In this document: piece after piece, positions 18,393 to 28,142 of the stretch
How positions within the stretch are numbered: the stretch's first letter is position 1
Layout of the letters: every line of letters starts with the position of its first letter
Position numbers and translations under genes: made by a program
DNA from: Mesorhizobium mediterraneum
GTDB taxonomy: Bacteria > Pseudomonadota > Alphaproteobacteria > Rhizobiales > Rhizobiaceae
Reading direction: 5' to 3'
Assembly (NCBI RefSeq): GCF_002284565.1
Contig: NZ_NPKI01000015.1
Span: 186,001 to 250,000 of the forward strand
DNA length: 64,000 bases
The notes under the pieces: model-generated
Database searches by the model: none
Seen by the model: only the letters and a program-made list of their open reading frames with translations
Told to the model about the DNA's origin: nothing

Positions 18393-18794
18393 TTAGGCGA
18401 CAGCGCTTTCAAAAGCGTTCGGCGTGGTGTTCTTGAGGTATTCGAGCGCGACCTTCGCCTTAGCCACAAGTGCGGCAAATGCCTGCGGCTCGTGGATGGC
18501 CATATCCGACAGGATCTTGCGGTCGATCTCGATGCCGGCCTTGTTGAGGCCGTCGATGAAGCGGCCATAGGTCAGGCCATGCTCGTGGGTCGCGGCATTG
18601 ATGCGCTGGATCCACAGAGCGCGGAACGAACGCTTGCGGTTCTTGCGGTCGCGGTAGGCATACTGCAGCGACTTTTCCACCGCCTGCTTGGCGATGCGGA
18701 TGGTGTTCTTGCGACGGCCGTAGAAACCCTTGGCGGCTTTCAGGACCTTCTTGTGCTTGGCGTGCGAGGTGACGCCTCTTTTTACGCGTGCCAT
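18393..18794 (-). CDS. rplT: Large ribosomal subunit protein bL20
   Basis: A 133-residue bL20 with the family N terminus [19 protein letters not shown], the [21 protein letters not shown] stretch and [12 protein letters not shown]. It binds 23S rRNA early in assembly; in E. coli it also represses its own operon by binding the leader. The gene follows rpmI by 38 bases. A hairpin terminator lies after its stop. The last ten residues ([11 protein letters not shown]) extend beyond the E. coli protein, as is common in rhizobia. Confidence 0.97.
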   Translation of the reverse strand: MARVKRGVTSHAKHKKVLKAAKGFYGRRKNTIRIAKQAVEKSLQYAYRDRKNRKRSFRALWIQRINAATHEHGLTYGRFIDGLNKAGIEIDRKILSDMAIHEPQAFAALVAKAKVALEYLKNTTPNAFESAVA

Positions 18795-18832
18795 GTCATG
18801 ATCTCCTTAAAACGCTGTCCAGACCGAATGCC

Positions 18833-19036
18833 TTAGAGGCCGTTCGGCAGAAAATTCTTGATGACCTTCTTGCCATCCGGTTCAGCCAGAACCATCGTGC
18901 CGCGGGCATTTCGAATGAACTTGTTGGAACGCTTGATCATGCCGTGACGCTTGCCGGCCGCAGCCGACAGGACTTTACCCGTACCTGTGATCTTGAACCG
19001 CTTCTTGGCGGCTGACTTGGTCTTCATCTTGGGCAT
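18833..19036 (-). CDS. rpmI: Large ribosomal subunit protein bL35
   Basis: A 67-residue basic protein with the bL35 signature [20 protein letters not shown] and a [17 protein letters not shown] centre. It is a core 50S component and is co-transcribed with rplT. In many bacteria rpmI follows infC directly; here infC lies about 1.8 kb upstream, separated by two membrane methyltransferase-like genes, so rpmI-rplT probably has its own promoter in the 176-base gap upstream. Confidence 0.97.
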   Translation of the reverse strand: MPKMKTKSAAKKRFKITGTGKVLSAAAGKRHGMIKRSNKFIRNARGTMVLAEPDGKKVIKNFLPNGL

Positions 19037-19111
19037 TTTGCTACTCCGTTTATATGCGCATCATCGCGCTTTTTGTTCGCTTCAGGCCGACCAAAGCCCG
19101 AAAAGCAAATG

Positions 19112-19143
19112 AAACCGCCACGGCATGCCCTGCCGGGCGGTTT
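19112..19143 (-). terminator. Hairpin between the ICMT-like gene and rpmI
   Basis: AAACCGCC pairs with GGCGGTTT, with an inner CGGCA/TGCCG stem and one bulged base. It lies 70 bases after the ICMT-like gene end. The T-run is better on the plus strand than on the minus strand, so it may be bidirectional or only an RNA-stabilising hairpin. Confidence 0.5.
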
Positions 19144-19212
19144 TTGGGAACGGCGGTCCTATACGTCAAAGCGGGCCGGCGCGCAACACCCAGTGCTCAG
19201 CAACACCAGCGC

Positions 19213-19869
19213 TCATGGGAAACGGAACAGCACCGGCAGTATGCCCGACTGTTGGGCGCCGTCGATCAACTCGAAAAACGGCAAGGCAACGAGGAACACC
19301 AATCCGTCCAGCAGCGTCGTGCGCAGCAGGCGCGGCTTGAAGCTGCCGGTGTCGCCTTCCTGATACAGCGAAAGCTTCGGGAAGAAGCGCGGCACCCGCG
19401 CCACATAGGCCTGGAATGGAGTGCCGAGGGCTTCCTTCAGGAACTTCTCCTCGCGCAGGATGACGACATGAAAGGCGGCGGCGCAAATCACCGCGAAGCC
19501 TACCGTCGCGGTGATCGAGCCCATCTGCGCGCCGACGCCGGCGGCAGCCATCGAGGAGAAGACATAGAGCGGATTGCGGGTAATCGAATAGGGTCCGCCG
19601 GTGACCACCTCGGAGGATTTGCGTCCGCCGATATAGAGCGTCGACCACAAGCGCCCGACAATGCCGAGAAAGATCAGCAGGATGCCGACCATTTCGATCG
19701 TTTCGTGCGGCACGCTTTCGGGAGGAAAGGCAGATTGGCCGAACAGCAGCGCCACGAACATGACGAGCACGAGCACGGCAAGCACCATCCTGCGCGCGTG
19801 CTGGTAGCTGCCCAGCGCACGCCTGGCCTGCACTTGTTCGGCCTGCGCCGATTTAACTTCATTGAGCAT
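19213..19869 (-). CDS. Isoprenylcysteine carboxyl methyltransferase (ICMT)-like membrane protein, copy 1
   Basis: A 218-residue polytopic membrane protein. Transmembrane segments are seen at about 28-45, 60-80, 115-140 and near the C terminus. The ICMT/PEMT signature is present: GPYSITRNPLYVF (about 93-105) and REEKFLKEALGTPFQAYVARVPRFFP (about 138-163), which bind S-adenosylmethionine in the family. The substrate of bacterial members is generally unknown; lipids, quinone precursors or small thiols are options. A second copy lies just upstream on the same strand with the same LRDGL or LLDGL and PFFELI C-terminal pattern, so the two arose by duplication. Confidence 0.8.
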   Translation of the reverse strand: MLNEVKSAQAEQVQARRALGSYQHARRMVLAVLVLVMFVALLFGQSAFPPESVPHETIEMVGILLIFLGIVGRLWSTLYIGGRKSSEVVTGGPYSITRNPLYVFSSMAAAGVGAQMGSITATVGFAVICAAAFHVVILREEKFLKEALGTPFQAYVARVPRFFPKLSLYQEGDTGSFKPRLLRTTLLDGLVFLVALPFFELIDGAQQSGILPVLFRFP

Positions 19870-19928
19870 GTTGGGAATCCGATCGTCGAGGAACTTTGCC
19901 GGCGATCGCAGCGTCTGGCTAAGAAAAC

Positions 19929-19956
19929 AGGCGCCCCGCCGATCGCCGGGACGCCT
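19929..19956 (-). terminator. Intrinsic terminator after ICMT-like gene copy 2
   Basis: On the minus strand AGGCGTCCCG pairs with CGGGGCGCCT (one G-U type mismatch) and is followed by GTTTTCTT. It lies between the two ICMT-like genes and suggests they are separate transcription units. Confidence 0.7.
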
Positions 19957-20015
19957 TTGCGGGATAATTCAGGCGGATTTAATGCATGTCGCCTCTTTGC
20001 CTGCCCATCCGTAGC

Positions 20016-20660
20016 TCAATACAGCCAGAACAGGACGGGAATTACACCGCTTTCCTGTCCGGACTCGATGAGTTCGAAAAACGGTATGGAAGCCAGGAAC
20101 ATCAAGCCATCGCGCAGCGTGTGATTGAAGACGCGCGGTGTGAAGGTGACCTCGGCCTGATCGCGAAAAAGCAAGGGATTGGGAAAAAACCGCGGCACCC
20201 GTGCGATGTAGTCCTTGTACGGCGCCCCGAGCACGGTGGTCAAATGCCGTTCCTCGCGCAGCGTGACGATGTAGAACGCGGCCGCGCACAAAACCGCCGA
20301 CGCCACCGAGACGATCACGCTGCCGGTCTGGGCGCCGATGCCGGCGGCCGCTATGGTAGAGAAAAAATACAGCGGGTTGCGCATCACCGAATATGGACCG
20401 GTAGCAACCACTTCGGCCGACTTGCGGTTGCCGATATAGAGGATCGACCAGAGCCGGCCGCCGATCCCGATCAGTATCAGGGCGATCCCGTACTGCCCCT
20501 CTATGCGTTCGTGGGCTAGCTCATCGTGCGCGGAGCCGCCGAAGATCAGCAAAGCGCAAAAAACACCGATCAGCAGCGCCAGCAGAAGGCGCCGGCGCCG
20601 CTGATAGCGGCCCATTTCGTCGAACGACTTTTCGATCGGAGAACGTGCCGCAGCGGCCAT
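20016..20660 (-). CDS. Isoprenylcysteine carboxyl methyltransferase (ICMT)-like membrane protein, copy 2
   Basis: A 214-residue paralogue of the neighbouring ICMT-like protein. GPYSVMRNPLYFF and REERHLTTVLGAPYKDYIARVPRFFP carry the family SAM-binding signature, and the C-terminal DGLMFLASIPFFELIESGQESGVIPVLF closely matches copy 1. Four or so membrane helices are visible. The ATG at 20660 has AAAGGA upstream and is preferred over an upstream TTG. The gene sits between infC and rpmI with no obvious link to translation. Product specificity is unknown. Confidence 0.8.
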   Translation of the reverse strand: MAAAARSPIEKSFDEMGRYQRRRRLLLALLIGVFCALLIFGGSAHDELAHERIEGQYGIALILIGIGGRLWSILYIGNRKSAEVVATGPYSVMRNPLYFFSTIAAAGIGAQTGSVIVSVASAVLCAAAFYIVTLREERHLTTVLGAPYKDYIARVPRFFPNPLLFRDQAEVTFTPRVFNHTLRDGLMFLASIPFFELIESGQESGVIPVLFWLY

Positions 20661-20707
20661 GGAACAATCCTTTGCCGCGAGGACCGGCAACCAGGTTCCT
20701 TGTCGAT

Positions 20708-20751
20708 GCAACTTGCGGAGAAATCATGGGCAACTTGCGGAGAAATCATGG
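20708..20751. repeat. 22-bp perfect tandem duplication
   Basis: The unit starts GCAACTTGCGGAG and ends AAATCATGG, and occurs twice head to tail. It lies between the infC terminator and the ICMT-like gene copy 2 start, so it duplicates part of that gene's upstream region. The unit length is not a multiple of three. Confidence 0.9.
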
Positions 20752-20793
20752 CGAAGACAAAAACAAAAACAAAAGGCCGCCGAAGCGGCCTTT
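20751..20793 (-). terminator. Intrinsic terminator of infC
   Basis: On the minus strand AAGGCCGC and GCGGCCTT flank a TTCG tetraloop, followed by TTGTTTTTGTTTTTG. It begins 19 bases after the infC stop and is the strongest terminator in the window, indicating that infC is transcribed apart from rpmI-rplT. Confidence 0.9.
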
Positions 20794-20811
20794 GCTTTGA
20801 CGGGATCGCTT

Positions 20812-21348
20812 TTAGCGGGGCGCCAGCACCATCATCATCTGGCGGCCTTCGAGCTTCGGTTCCGCTTCGACCTTGGCGATGGGCGCCACTTCCTCGCGAA
20901 CCTTGTTCAGAAGCTGCATGCCGAGTTCCATATGCGCCATCTCGCGGCCGCGAAAGCGCAATGTCAGCTTGACCTTGTCACCTTCCTCGAAAAACCGCCG
21001 GACCGCTTTCATCTTGGTCTCGTAATCATGGCTGTCGATGTTCGGGCGCATCTTGATCTCCTTGATCTCGATGACCTTCTGGTTCTTGCGCGCCTCGGCC
21101 GCCTTCTTCTGGTTGGCGTATTTCAGCTTGCCGAGATCGAGGATTTTTACGACGGGCGGCACCGCGTTGGGCGATATCTCGACCAGATCGAGCCCAGCCT
21201 CTTCGGCGAGCAGCAATGCGTCGTTGATGGAGACATCGCCGTGGTTCTGGCCTTCGGCGTCGATAAGCTGGACCCGGGGGACCCGGATGTCACGGTTGGA
21301 GCGCGGGCCCTCCTTGGTGGGCGCCGTTGCTTTGAAAGGTCTGCGAAT
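20812..21348 (-). CDS. infC: Translation initiation factor IF-3, ATT start
   Basis: A 178-residue IF-3. Reading back from the conserved [22 protein letters not shown], the frame continues through [20 protein letters not shown] to an ATT codon with AAGGAG nine bases upstream; no in-frame ATG gives a full N-terminal domain. ATT is the classical infC start and lets IF-3 repress its own translation by rejecting non-canonical start codons. The C-terminal domain has [22 protein letters not shown] spacing and ends [11 protein letters not shown]. It prevents early subunit joining and checks the initiator tRNA. A strong terminator follows, so infC is monocistronic here. Confidence 0.95.
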   Translation of the reverse strand: MRRPFKATAPTKEGPRSNRDIRVPRVQLIDAEGQNHGDVSINDALLLAEEAGLDLVEISPNAVPPVVKILDLGKLKYANQKKAAEARKNQKVIEIKEIKMRPNIDSHDYETKMKAVRRFFEEGDKVKLTLRFRGREMAHMELGMQLLNKVREEVAPIAKVEAEPKLEGRQMMMVLAPR

Positions 21349-21363
21349 GGTCGTGGTCTCCTT
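21346..21363 (-). promoter_or_regulatory. infC ribosome binding site and ATT start codon
   Basis: On the minus strand AAGGAG, nine bases, then ATT CGC AGA CCT. This fixes the infC start and is the likely cis element for autogenous control by IF-3. Confidence 0.9.
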
Positions 21364-21559
21364 GAGCCGTTTCGTTCAGGATTTTCAGTTCAGATTTGTG
21401 AACGCGCCAATGTGGTGAGCGCGCGGCCGGAGTCAATAGCACAGCGTTCACAGGAAATCACCTGTTCCCTGACCGCAGCCTGCACCAAACGAAGAAACTT
21501 GCCGAGCGCTTTTCGTTGAACCGCCAGCCGTGCCAAAAGACCTGCCTGAGGAGTTAGCC

Positions 21560-22324
21560 ATGACCGCACCGATTTTTCTCGACGTCGACGGAACCAGCAT
21601 CGCTGTCAGGCGCGCTGCGGGTGCTGCACCAGGCATTGTCTGGCTCGGCGGCTACAAGTCGGACATGCTGGGCACCAAGGCCGAGAAGCTGTCGGAATGG
21701 GCGAGCGGGCAAGGTCGTGCTTTCCTGCGCCATGATTATTCCGGCCATGGCGAATCGGGTGGCGCCTTTGCCGACGGCACCATCTCGAAATGGCTTTCGC
21801 AGAGCCTCGCTGTCTTTCGCCATTTCACGCAAGGCAGGCAAATCCTGGTCGGCTCGTCGATGGGCGCATGGATCGCGCTGCGCATGGTTCAGGAATTGCA
21901 CAAGGCAGGCGAGAACCGCATCGCCGGCCTGGTGCTTCTGGCTCCGGCGCCGGATTTCACCGCCGAGCTGGTCGAGCCGGCGCTGACCAAAGCGCAGAAG
22001 CGAGACCTTGCCAAAAAGGGTTTTTTCGAGGAGCCGTCGAACTATTCGGCCGAGCCTTACGTCTACACCCGAGCGCTGATCGAGGACGGCCGCAACAACC
22101 TGACAATGACCGGCCCGATCGACACCCATTGCCCCGTCCACATATTGCAAGGGCTGGCCGATGCCGACGTGCCGTCGAGCCATGCGCTGAAACTGGTCGG
22201 CCTGCTGCCGGCCGACGACGTCACGCTGTCGCTGATCCCCGACGGCGATCACCGCCTGTCGCGGCCGCAGGACCTCGACATGCTGGTGCGGGCGGTCGAC
22301 GCCATGCTGCGGCAGGCGGGGTAG
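21560..22324 (+). CDS. Alpha/beta hydrolase (ABHD10-like)
   Basis: A 254-residue alpha/beta hydrolase. The nucleophile elbow is GSSMGA with Ser100, the likely acid lies in GLADADVP and the His in IPDGDHRLSR near the C terminus. LRHDYSGHGESGGAF at about 57-70 is typical of the ABHD10 / carboxylesterase group, which includes acyl-thioesterases and acyl-glucuronide esterases. The ATG at 21560 has TGAGGAG six bases upstream and is preferred over a GTG 30 bases earlier. Four bases separate it from the BenE-type transporter gene, so they are probably one operon. Substrate unknown. Confidence 0.82.
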   Translation: MTAPIFLDVDGTSIAVRRAAGAAPGIVWLGGYKSDMLGTKAEKLSEWASGQGRAFLRHDYSGHGESGGAFADGTISKWLSQSLAVFRHFTQGRQILVGSSMGAWIALRMVQELHKAGENRIAGLVLLAPAPDFTAELVEPALTKAQKRDLAKKGFFEEPSNYSAEPYVYTRALIEDGRNNLTMTGPIDTHCPVHILQGLADADVPSSHALKLVGLLPADDVTLSLIPDGDHRLSRPQDLDMLVRAVDAMLRQAG

Positions 22325-22328
22325 AGAC

Positions 22329-23471
22329 ATGCGTATTTCCATTCCGGTATCCGCCTTCGTCGCGGCGATCGTCGGCTTCGGCGGCACGCTGGCCATCGTC
22401 ATCGCCGCTGCCAAGGCGGTCGGCGCGACGCAGGTCGAAACCGCGAGCTGGGTGACGGCGATCTGCCTCGCCATGGCGATCGAGAGCCTGTGGTTGTCAT
22501 GGCGCACCAGGATGCCGGTCATCGCCGCATGGTCGACGCCGGGGGTGGCGCTGATCGCGGCATCGAGCGGCTTTTCAATCGGCGAGGCTGTCGGCGCCTT
22601 CATCGTCACCGGGATTTTGCTGATCGCCACGGGCCTGTTCAGGCCTTTGACCAAGCTGATCGCCAGGATACCGGCCTCGGTCGCGTCGGGAATGCTTGCC
22701 GGCATCGTCGTCACCTTCGCCATCAACGCGGTGAAGGCCATTCCCGCCGACCCGTGGCTGATCCTGCCGCTGATCGCCGCCTTCTTCGTCATCCGCCTGT
22801 TCAATCCGGCGCTCTCGGTGCTGGCGGTGCTGATCGGCGGCGGCGCTGCCGCCTTCCTCACCGGCCGGGTCGGTGGCCTGCCGACGCCGGAGCTTTCGAC
22901 TTTGACGCTGATTGCGCCGCAGTTCACCGTCACGGCGATCATCGGCCTGGCGCTGCCGCTTTATCTGGTCACCATGGCCTCGCAGAACCTGTCCGGCCTC
23001 GCCGTGCTGAGGGCCGCGGGCTACCACCCAGACCCCGGCCCGCTGATCGGCGTCACCGGCCTGCTTTCGCTGCTGTCGGCGCCATTCGGGGCCTCGACCA
23101 CCAATCTGGCGGCGATCTCAGCGGCGATCTGCACCGGCCCCGACGTGCATCCTGATCCGGGCGAGCGCTGGAAGACTGGTCCCTTCTACGCGCTTGCCTA
23201 TCTCGTCTTCGCGATTTTCGGCGCCTCGCTAGTGGCGATCTTCGCCGTGCTGCCGCAGAGCCTGATCGTGCTGGTTGCCGGGCTGGCGCTGATGGCACCG
23301 CTCGCCAACGCGCTGTCGATCGCCTTGAAGGAAGACGGCGAGCGCATGGCCGCCACCGTCACTTTTGCCGTCACCGCCTCGGGGCTGACGCTGTTCGGCG
23401 TCGGCGCGGCGTTCTGGGGCCTGATTGCGGGCCTGGTCATCCTTTTCCTTGAAACTCTCAAAAAGCGATAA
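22329..23471 (+). CDS. BenE family transporter (benzoate/H+ symporter-like)
   Basis: A 380-residue membrane protein with about twelve hydrophobic segments. Family-like motifs include AWSTPGVALIAAS in the third helix region, a GMLAGIVVTFAINAV segment and LLSLLSAPFGASTTNLAAISAAICTG, characteristic of BenE proteins. The family is annotated from an Acinetobacter benzoate carrier, but most members are untested and no aromatic-degradation genes are nearby, so the substrate is open. It is likely translated with the upstream hydrolase. Confidence 0.85.
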   Translation: MRISIPVSAFVAAIVGFGGTLAIVIAAAKAVGATQVETASWVTAICLAMAIESLWLSWRTRMPVIAAWSTPGVALIAASSGFSIGEAVGAFIVTGILLIATGLFRPLTKLIARIPASVASGMLAGIVVTFAINAVKAIPADPWLILPLIAAFFVIRLFNPALSVLAVLIGGGAAAFLTGRVGGLPTPELSTLTLIAPQFTVTAIIGLALPLYLVTMASQNLSGLAVLRAAGYHPDPGPLIGVTGLLSLLSAPFGASTTNLAAISAAICTGPDVHPDPGERWKTGPFYALAYLVFAIFGASLVAIFAVLPQSLIVLVAGLALMAPLANALSIALKEDGERMAATVTFAVTASGLTLFGVGAAFWGLIAGLVILFLETLKKR

Positions 23472-23588
23472 TCATTTCAGCTGCTTGTCCGGTTTTGGCT
23501 GACACTGTCTTGAATCGCCGTTTTTCCCTTCCCATTTCGATTCCACGCAGCCGGGTTTGGCTGTCTCCAACTGAAGGATTGGGAGAAA

Positions 23589-24077
23589 ATGAACACATCT
23601 GCATTGATCCGTCCGGCCTGGACGCCGGCAACCATCGCACTGATGGTGATCGGCTTCATGGTGTTCTGGCCGCTCGGCCTCGCCATGCTCGCCTACATCA
23701 TCTGGGGCGACCGGCTTGAAGGCTTCAAGCGCGACGTCAACCGCGCCACCGACGGCATCTTCGCCGGCTGCCGCCGCAGTTCCGACAAAGCGGCGCGCTG
23801 GGGCCACGGCTCCGCCCGCACCGGCAACGTCGCTTTCGACGACTGGCGCGAAAAGGAACTCGAGCGGCTCAATGAAGAGCGCCGCAAGCTCGACGAGATG
23901 CTGAGCGAGTTCGACGAATATGCCAGGGAACTGCGTCGCGCCAAGGACCAGGAAGAGTTCGACCGCTTCATGGCGAACCGCAACAAGTCGACGTCGCCTA
24001 CAACCGGTGGATCAACCGGCTCGACGGGGACCGGCAAACGCGGTGGCAAATCCACGCCAGGCCTACTGGACGAGTAA
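23589..24077 (+). CDS. DUF2852 family membrane protein
   Basis: A 162-residue protein. One strong membrane segment (about residues 13-38, IALMVIGFMVFWPLGLAMLAYIIW) is followed by a charged region rich in Glu, Arg and Lys (about 90-130) that looks coiled-coil (ERLNEERRKLDEMLSEFDEYAREL), then a Thr/Ser/Gly-rich tail. The N-terminal part matches the alphaproteobacterial family DUF2852, with no known function. GGGAG precedes the ATG. A terminator follows, so it is probably monocistronic. Confidence 0.8.
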   Translation: MNTSALIRPAWTPATIALMVIGFMVFWPLGLAMLAYIIWGDRLEGFKRDVNRATDGIFAGCRRSSDKAARWGHGSARTGNVAFDDWREKELERLNEERRKLDEMLSEFDEYARELRRAKDQEEFDRFMANRNKSTSPTTGGSTGSTGTGKRGGKSTPGLLDE

Positions 24078-24103
24078 GGCACTTGCCCCGATAAATAATC
24101 AAA

Positions 24104-24135
24104 AAACGGCGTCGCGTCAGCGGCGCCGTTTCTTT
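24104..24135 (+). terminator. Intrinsic terminator after the DUF2852 gene
   Basis: AAACGGCG pairs with CGCCGTTT across a 12-base loop and is followed by CTTTTA. It lies 26 bases after the stop. Confidence 0.75.
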
Positions 24136-24176
24136 TATGTTCTATTCGTTTTCCTCGAATCACGTATCGTCGCCCC

Positions 24177-24935
24177 ATGTCATTCGGCTTCTTCCGCAAC
24201 CTGACCAAACCCAGGCCCGCCCCCGTCGTGGAGCGAGAGCATTGTGTTGCCGGCCGCACGCTGCCGCTCAAGATCGTCGAGAGCGACCGGGCGCGGCGCC
24301 TGACGCTGCGCATCGATTCCGGCGGCCGTGGCTTGCGCATCACCGTGCCGCCGGGCTTGCGCCGTGGCGAAGTCGAAAAATTCCTGGACCGCCATCAGGA
24401 CTGGCTGGAGCAGCGGCTGGCCAAGGTGCCCAACCGGCCGCAGGTGCGGCCCGGCATCAAGGTACCGGTGCGCGGCGTGCCGCATCGCATCGTTCATGAG
24501 CCTTCGAAACGCGGGACCGTCACGCTGTCGCGCGACGAGCGCGGTCCGCTGATGATCGTGCACGGCGATCGCGTGCACCTGCCGCGCCGCATCGCCGATT
24601 TCCTCAAGCGCGAAGCCAAGCGCGAGATCGAGGCGCTGGTGGTCAAGCATACCGGCGCGGTCGGCAAGCGCGCCAAGGCGATCCGCTTCAAGGACACGTC
24701 GAGCCGCTGGGGATCGTGCACCTCCGACGGCAATTTGTCCTTCTCCTGGCGCATCATGATGGCGCCATCGCCTGTTATAAACTATCTCGTCGCGCATGAG
24801 GTGGCGCATCTCAAGGAGATGAACCACGGCCCGAAATTCTGGAAATTGTGCGAGCAGCTTTGCCCCGACACCGAGCGCTGCAAGGATTGGCTCAAGCGCA
24901 ATGGCGGCGCGCTGCAAGCGATCATGTTCGAGTAG
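24177..24935 (+). CDS. YgjP-type (SprT-like / M48-related) metallopeptidase domain protein
   Basis: A 252-residue protein of the YgjP / DUF45 group. The zinc site HEVAH is at 207-211 with a third ligand His217 (LKEMNHGPKFW). SSRWGSCTSDGNLSFSWR at about 175-192 is the family signature just before it. There is no signal peptide. Members are predicted zinc-dependent proteases with little functional data. The gene has no clear Shine-Dalgarno sequence upstream. It is followed by a small convergent gene. Confidence 0.82.
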   Translation: MSFGFFRNLTKPRPAPVVEREHCVAGRTLPLKIVESDRARRLTLRIDSGGRGLRITVPPGLRRGEVEKFLDRHQDWLEQRLAKVPNRPQVRPGIKVPVRGVPHRIVHEPSKRGTVTLSRDERGPLMIVHGDRVHLPRRIADFLKREAKREIEALVVKHTGAVGKRAKAIRFKDTSSRWGSCTSDGNLSFSWRIMMAPSPVINYLVAHEVAHLKEMNHGPKFWKLCEQLCPDTERCKDWLKRNGGALQAIMFE

Positions 24936-24944
24936 ATCGCCCGA

Positions 24945-25163
24945 TCAATCGTCGTTGGCGGCGTTCAGCTCTTCGGGACGTAAGCCTTCGTCGGTATGGC
25001 GCGGCCATGGCAAGAAATTCTTCTCGAAGGCATCGTTGCTGAAATAGGCCAGCGCGCGATGTGCCTCGGCGCCGTTGAAGGCGGCCTTGTCCATCAGATG
25101 AGCGATGACCTCGTGGGCCTGGGCGATCTTTTGCCTGAGTTGGGCGACGGTTTGGTCTGCCAT
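24945..25163 (-). CDS. Small conserved hypothetical protein
   Basis: A 72-residue acidic protein, predicted mainly helical (VAQLRQKIAQAHEVIAHLMDKA), with a C-terminal part rich in aromatic and charged residues (FEKNFLPWPRHTDEGLRPEEL). I do not recognise a domain. It reads like a small cytoplasmic protein conserved among rhizobia. Codon use matches the neighbours, and it is a plausible gene because it fills the gap exactly between the convergent peptidase gene and trpF. Confidence 0.6.
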   Translation of the reverse strand: MADQTVAQLRQKIAQAHEVIAHLMDKAAFNGAEAHRALAYFSNDAFEKNFLPWPRHTDEGLRPEELNAANDD

Positions 25164-25272
25164 GCTTGTTTACTCCCGCCTGTACTGTCTGAAGTAAGGT
25201 AGCGCGTTCCGCGCTGGTGGCAAACATGCGCTTTTTCTCGACTCTTTTGCCGTTTCGTGCCAATCCCGCGCC

Positions 25273-25932
25273 ATGGCGCTCGACATCAAGATATGCGGAC
25301 TGAAGACCGACAAGGCATTGGCCGCGGCATTGGCCGGCGGCGCCAGCCATGTCGGCTTTATTCTCTTTGCCAAAAGCCCGCGCTATGTCGAGCCGGCGGA
25401 AGCCGGCCGCTTGCGCGAAGCGGCAATCGGCAAGGCCAAGGCGGTTGCCGTGACGGTCGACGCCAGCGACGCGTTTTTGAATGAAATCGTCGGGAAAATG
25501 CGCCCGGACATGCTGCAGCTGCATGGTTCGGAAACGCCCGAGCGGGTGGTCGAGTTGAAGGCGCGCTATGGCCTGCCGGTGATGAAGGCGCTGTCGGTCA
25601 GCGAGGCTGTCGATCTGAAGCGGATAAAACCCTTCATCGGCGTTGCCGACCGCTTCCTGTTCGACGCCAAGCCGCCTAAGGGTTCGGAACTGCCGGGCGG
25701 CAACGGCGTTGCCTTCGACTGGCGCATTCTGGCCGGCCTTGACGCAGGCGTCGATTACATGCTTTCCGGTGGGATCAACGCCGCCAATATCGGCGATGCT
25801 CTTCGGCTTGCCAACCCGTCCGGATTAGACATTTCCTCGGGCGTGGAAAGCGCGCCGGGCGTCAAGGATCCGGCGCTGATCGAACAGTTTTTCCGGGCCG
25901 TCAGGGCAGCACGCGACAACCGCGCCGCCTGA
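25273..25932 (+). CDS. trpF: Phosphoribosylanthranilate isomerase
   Basis: A 219-residue TIM-barrel enzyme that converts phosphoribosylanthranilate to CdRP in tryptophan synthesis. The catalytic Cys is in KICGLK (residue 8) and the catalytic Asp in FLFDAKPPKG; the phosphate site reads MLSGGINAANI and SGVESAPGVKDPALI. It starts without an obvious Shine-Dalgarno. trpB follows 81 bases later, after a palindromic repeat, then trpA and accD in the order usual for the group. Confidence 0.97.
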   Translation: MALDIKICGLKTDKALAAALAGGASHVGFILFAKSPRYVEPAEAGRLREAAIGKAKAVAVTVDASDAFLNEIVGKMRPDMLQLHGSETPERVVELKARYGLPVMKALSVSEAVDLKRIKPFIGVADRFLFDAKPPKGSELPGGNGVAFDWRILAGLDAGVDYMLSGGINAANIGDALRLANPSGLDISSGVESAPGVKDPALIEQFFRAVRAARDNRAA

Positions 25933-25943
25933 GGATAGAACCC

Positions 25944-25990
25944 GGAGCATGTCCCGGAAACGTGGAAACCGGTCGACAAGGACATGCTCC
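25944..25990. repeat. Palindromic element, type D (trpF-trpB gap)
   Basis: Perfect 11-base inverted arms GGAGCATGTCC and GGACATGCTCC enclose GGAAACGTGGAAACCGGTCG. The core resembles the elements at 48184-48289 and 59822-59869. It lies between trpF and trpB in the same transcript and could form an RNA hairpin there. Confidence 0.85.
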
Positions 25991-26013
25991 AAACAAGAAG
26001 TAGGAGATCGGCG

Positions 26014-27264
<1,251 letters not shown>

Positions 27265-27266
27265 TC

Positions 27267-28106
27267 ATGACCACCCGCATCGACCGCCGCATGGCCAAGC
27301 TGAAGGCCGAAGGCCGCCCGGCGCTCGTCACCTATTTCATGGGCGGCGACCCGGACTACGACACCTCCCTGTCGATCATGAAAGCGCTGCCCGGCGCCGG
27401 CAGTGACATCATCGAGCTTGGCATGCCGTTTTCCGATCCGATGGCCGACGGCCCGGCAATCCAGGCGGCCGGCCTGCGCGCGCTAAAAGGCGGCCAGACG
27501 CTGGTCAAGACGCTGAAGATGGCGTCGGAATTCCGCGCCGGAGACAATGAAACGCCGATCGTTTTGATGGGCTACTACAATCCGATCTACATCCACGGCG
27601 TCGACCGCTTCCTGAGCGACGCGCTGGCCAGCGGCATCGATGGGCTGATCGTCGTCGACCTGCCGCCGGAAATGGATGAGGAGCTGTGCATTCCGGCACT
27701 GAAGGCCGGCATCAATTTCATCCGGCTGGCGACGCCGACCACCGACGACAAGCGCCTGCCCAAGGTGCTGCAGAACACCTCCGGCTTCGTCTACTACGTG
27801 TCGATGACCGGCATCACCGGCTCAGCACTTGCCGACACCGGCAAGGTGGCGGCAGCGGTCACGCGCATCAAGGGCCATACCGACCTGCCGGTCTGCGTCG
27901 GCTTCGGCGTCAAGACCGCCGAGCAGGCGCGCGTGATCGGCGCCAATGCCGATGGCGTCGTCGTCGGCACCGCGATCGTCAATGCGGTCGCCAATGTTCT
28001 GGGGCCGAAGGGCGAAAAAACCGCCGACCCGGCCGAGGCGGTCGCCACGCTGGTCAGCGGGCTTTCGCAAGGCGTGCGCGCGGCTCGCCTTGCTGCCGCC
28101 GAATAG
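27267..28106 (+). CDS. trpA: Tryptophan synthase alpha chain
   Basis: A 279-residue TIM-barrel enzyme that cleaves indole-glycerol phosphate. The catalytic Glu and Asp are in [20 protein letters not shown] (about residues 47-66), and the phosphate site includes [10 protein letters not shown]. The C terminus ends in a helix. It starts two bases after trpB, so translation is coupled; accD follows after 36 bases. Confidence 0.97.
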   Translation: MTTRIDRRMAKLKAEGRPALVTYFMGGDPDYDTSLSIMKALPGAGSDIIELGMPFSDPMADGPAIQAAGLRALKGGQTLVKTLKMASEFRAGDNETPIVLMGYYNPIYIHGVDRFLSDALASGIDGLIVVDLPPEMDEELCIPALKAGINFIRLATPTTDDKRLPKVLQNTSGFVYYVSMTGITGSALADTGKVAAAVTRIKGHTDLPVCVGFGVKTAEQARVIGANADGVVVGTAIVNAVANVLGPKGEKTADPAEAVATLVSGLSQGVRAARLAAAE

Positions 28107-28142
28107 TCTTCCTACGTCTTCGTCAGGACAGGAGCCGAAGCG

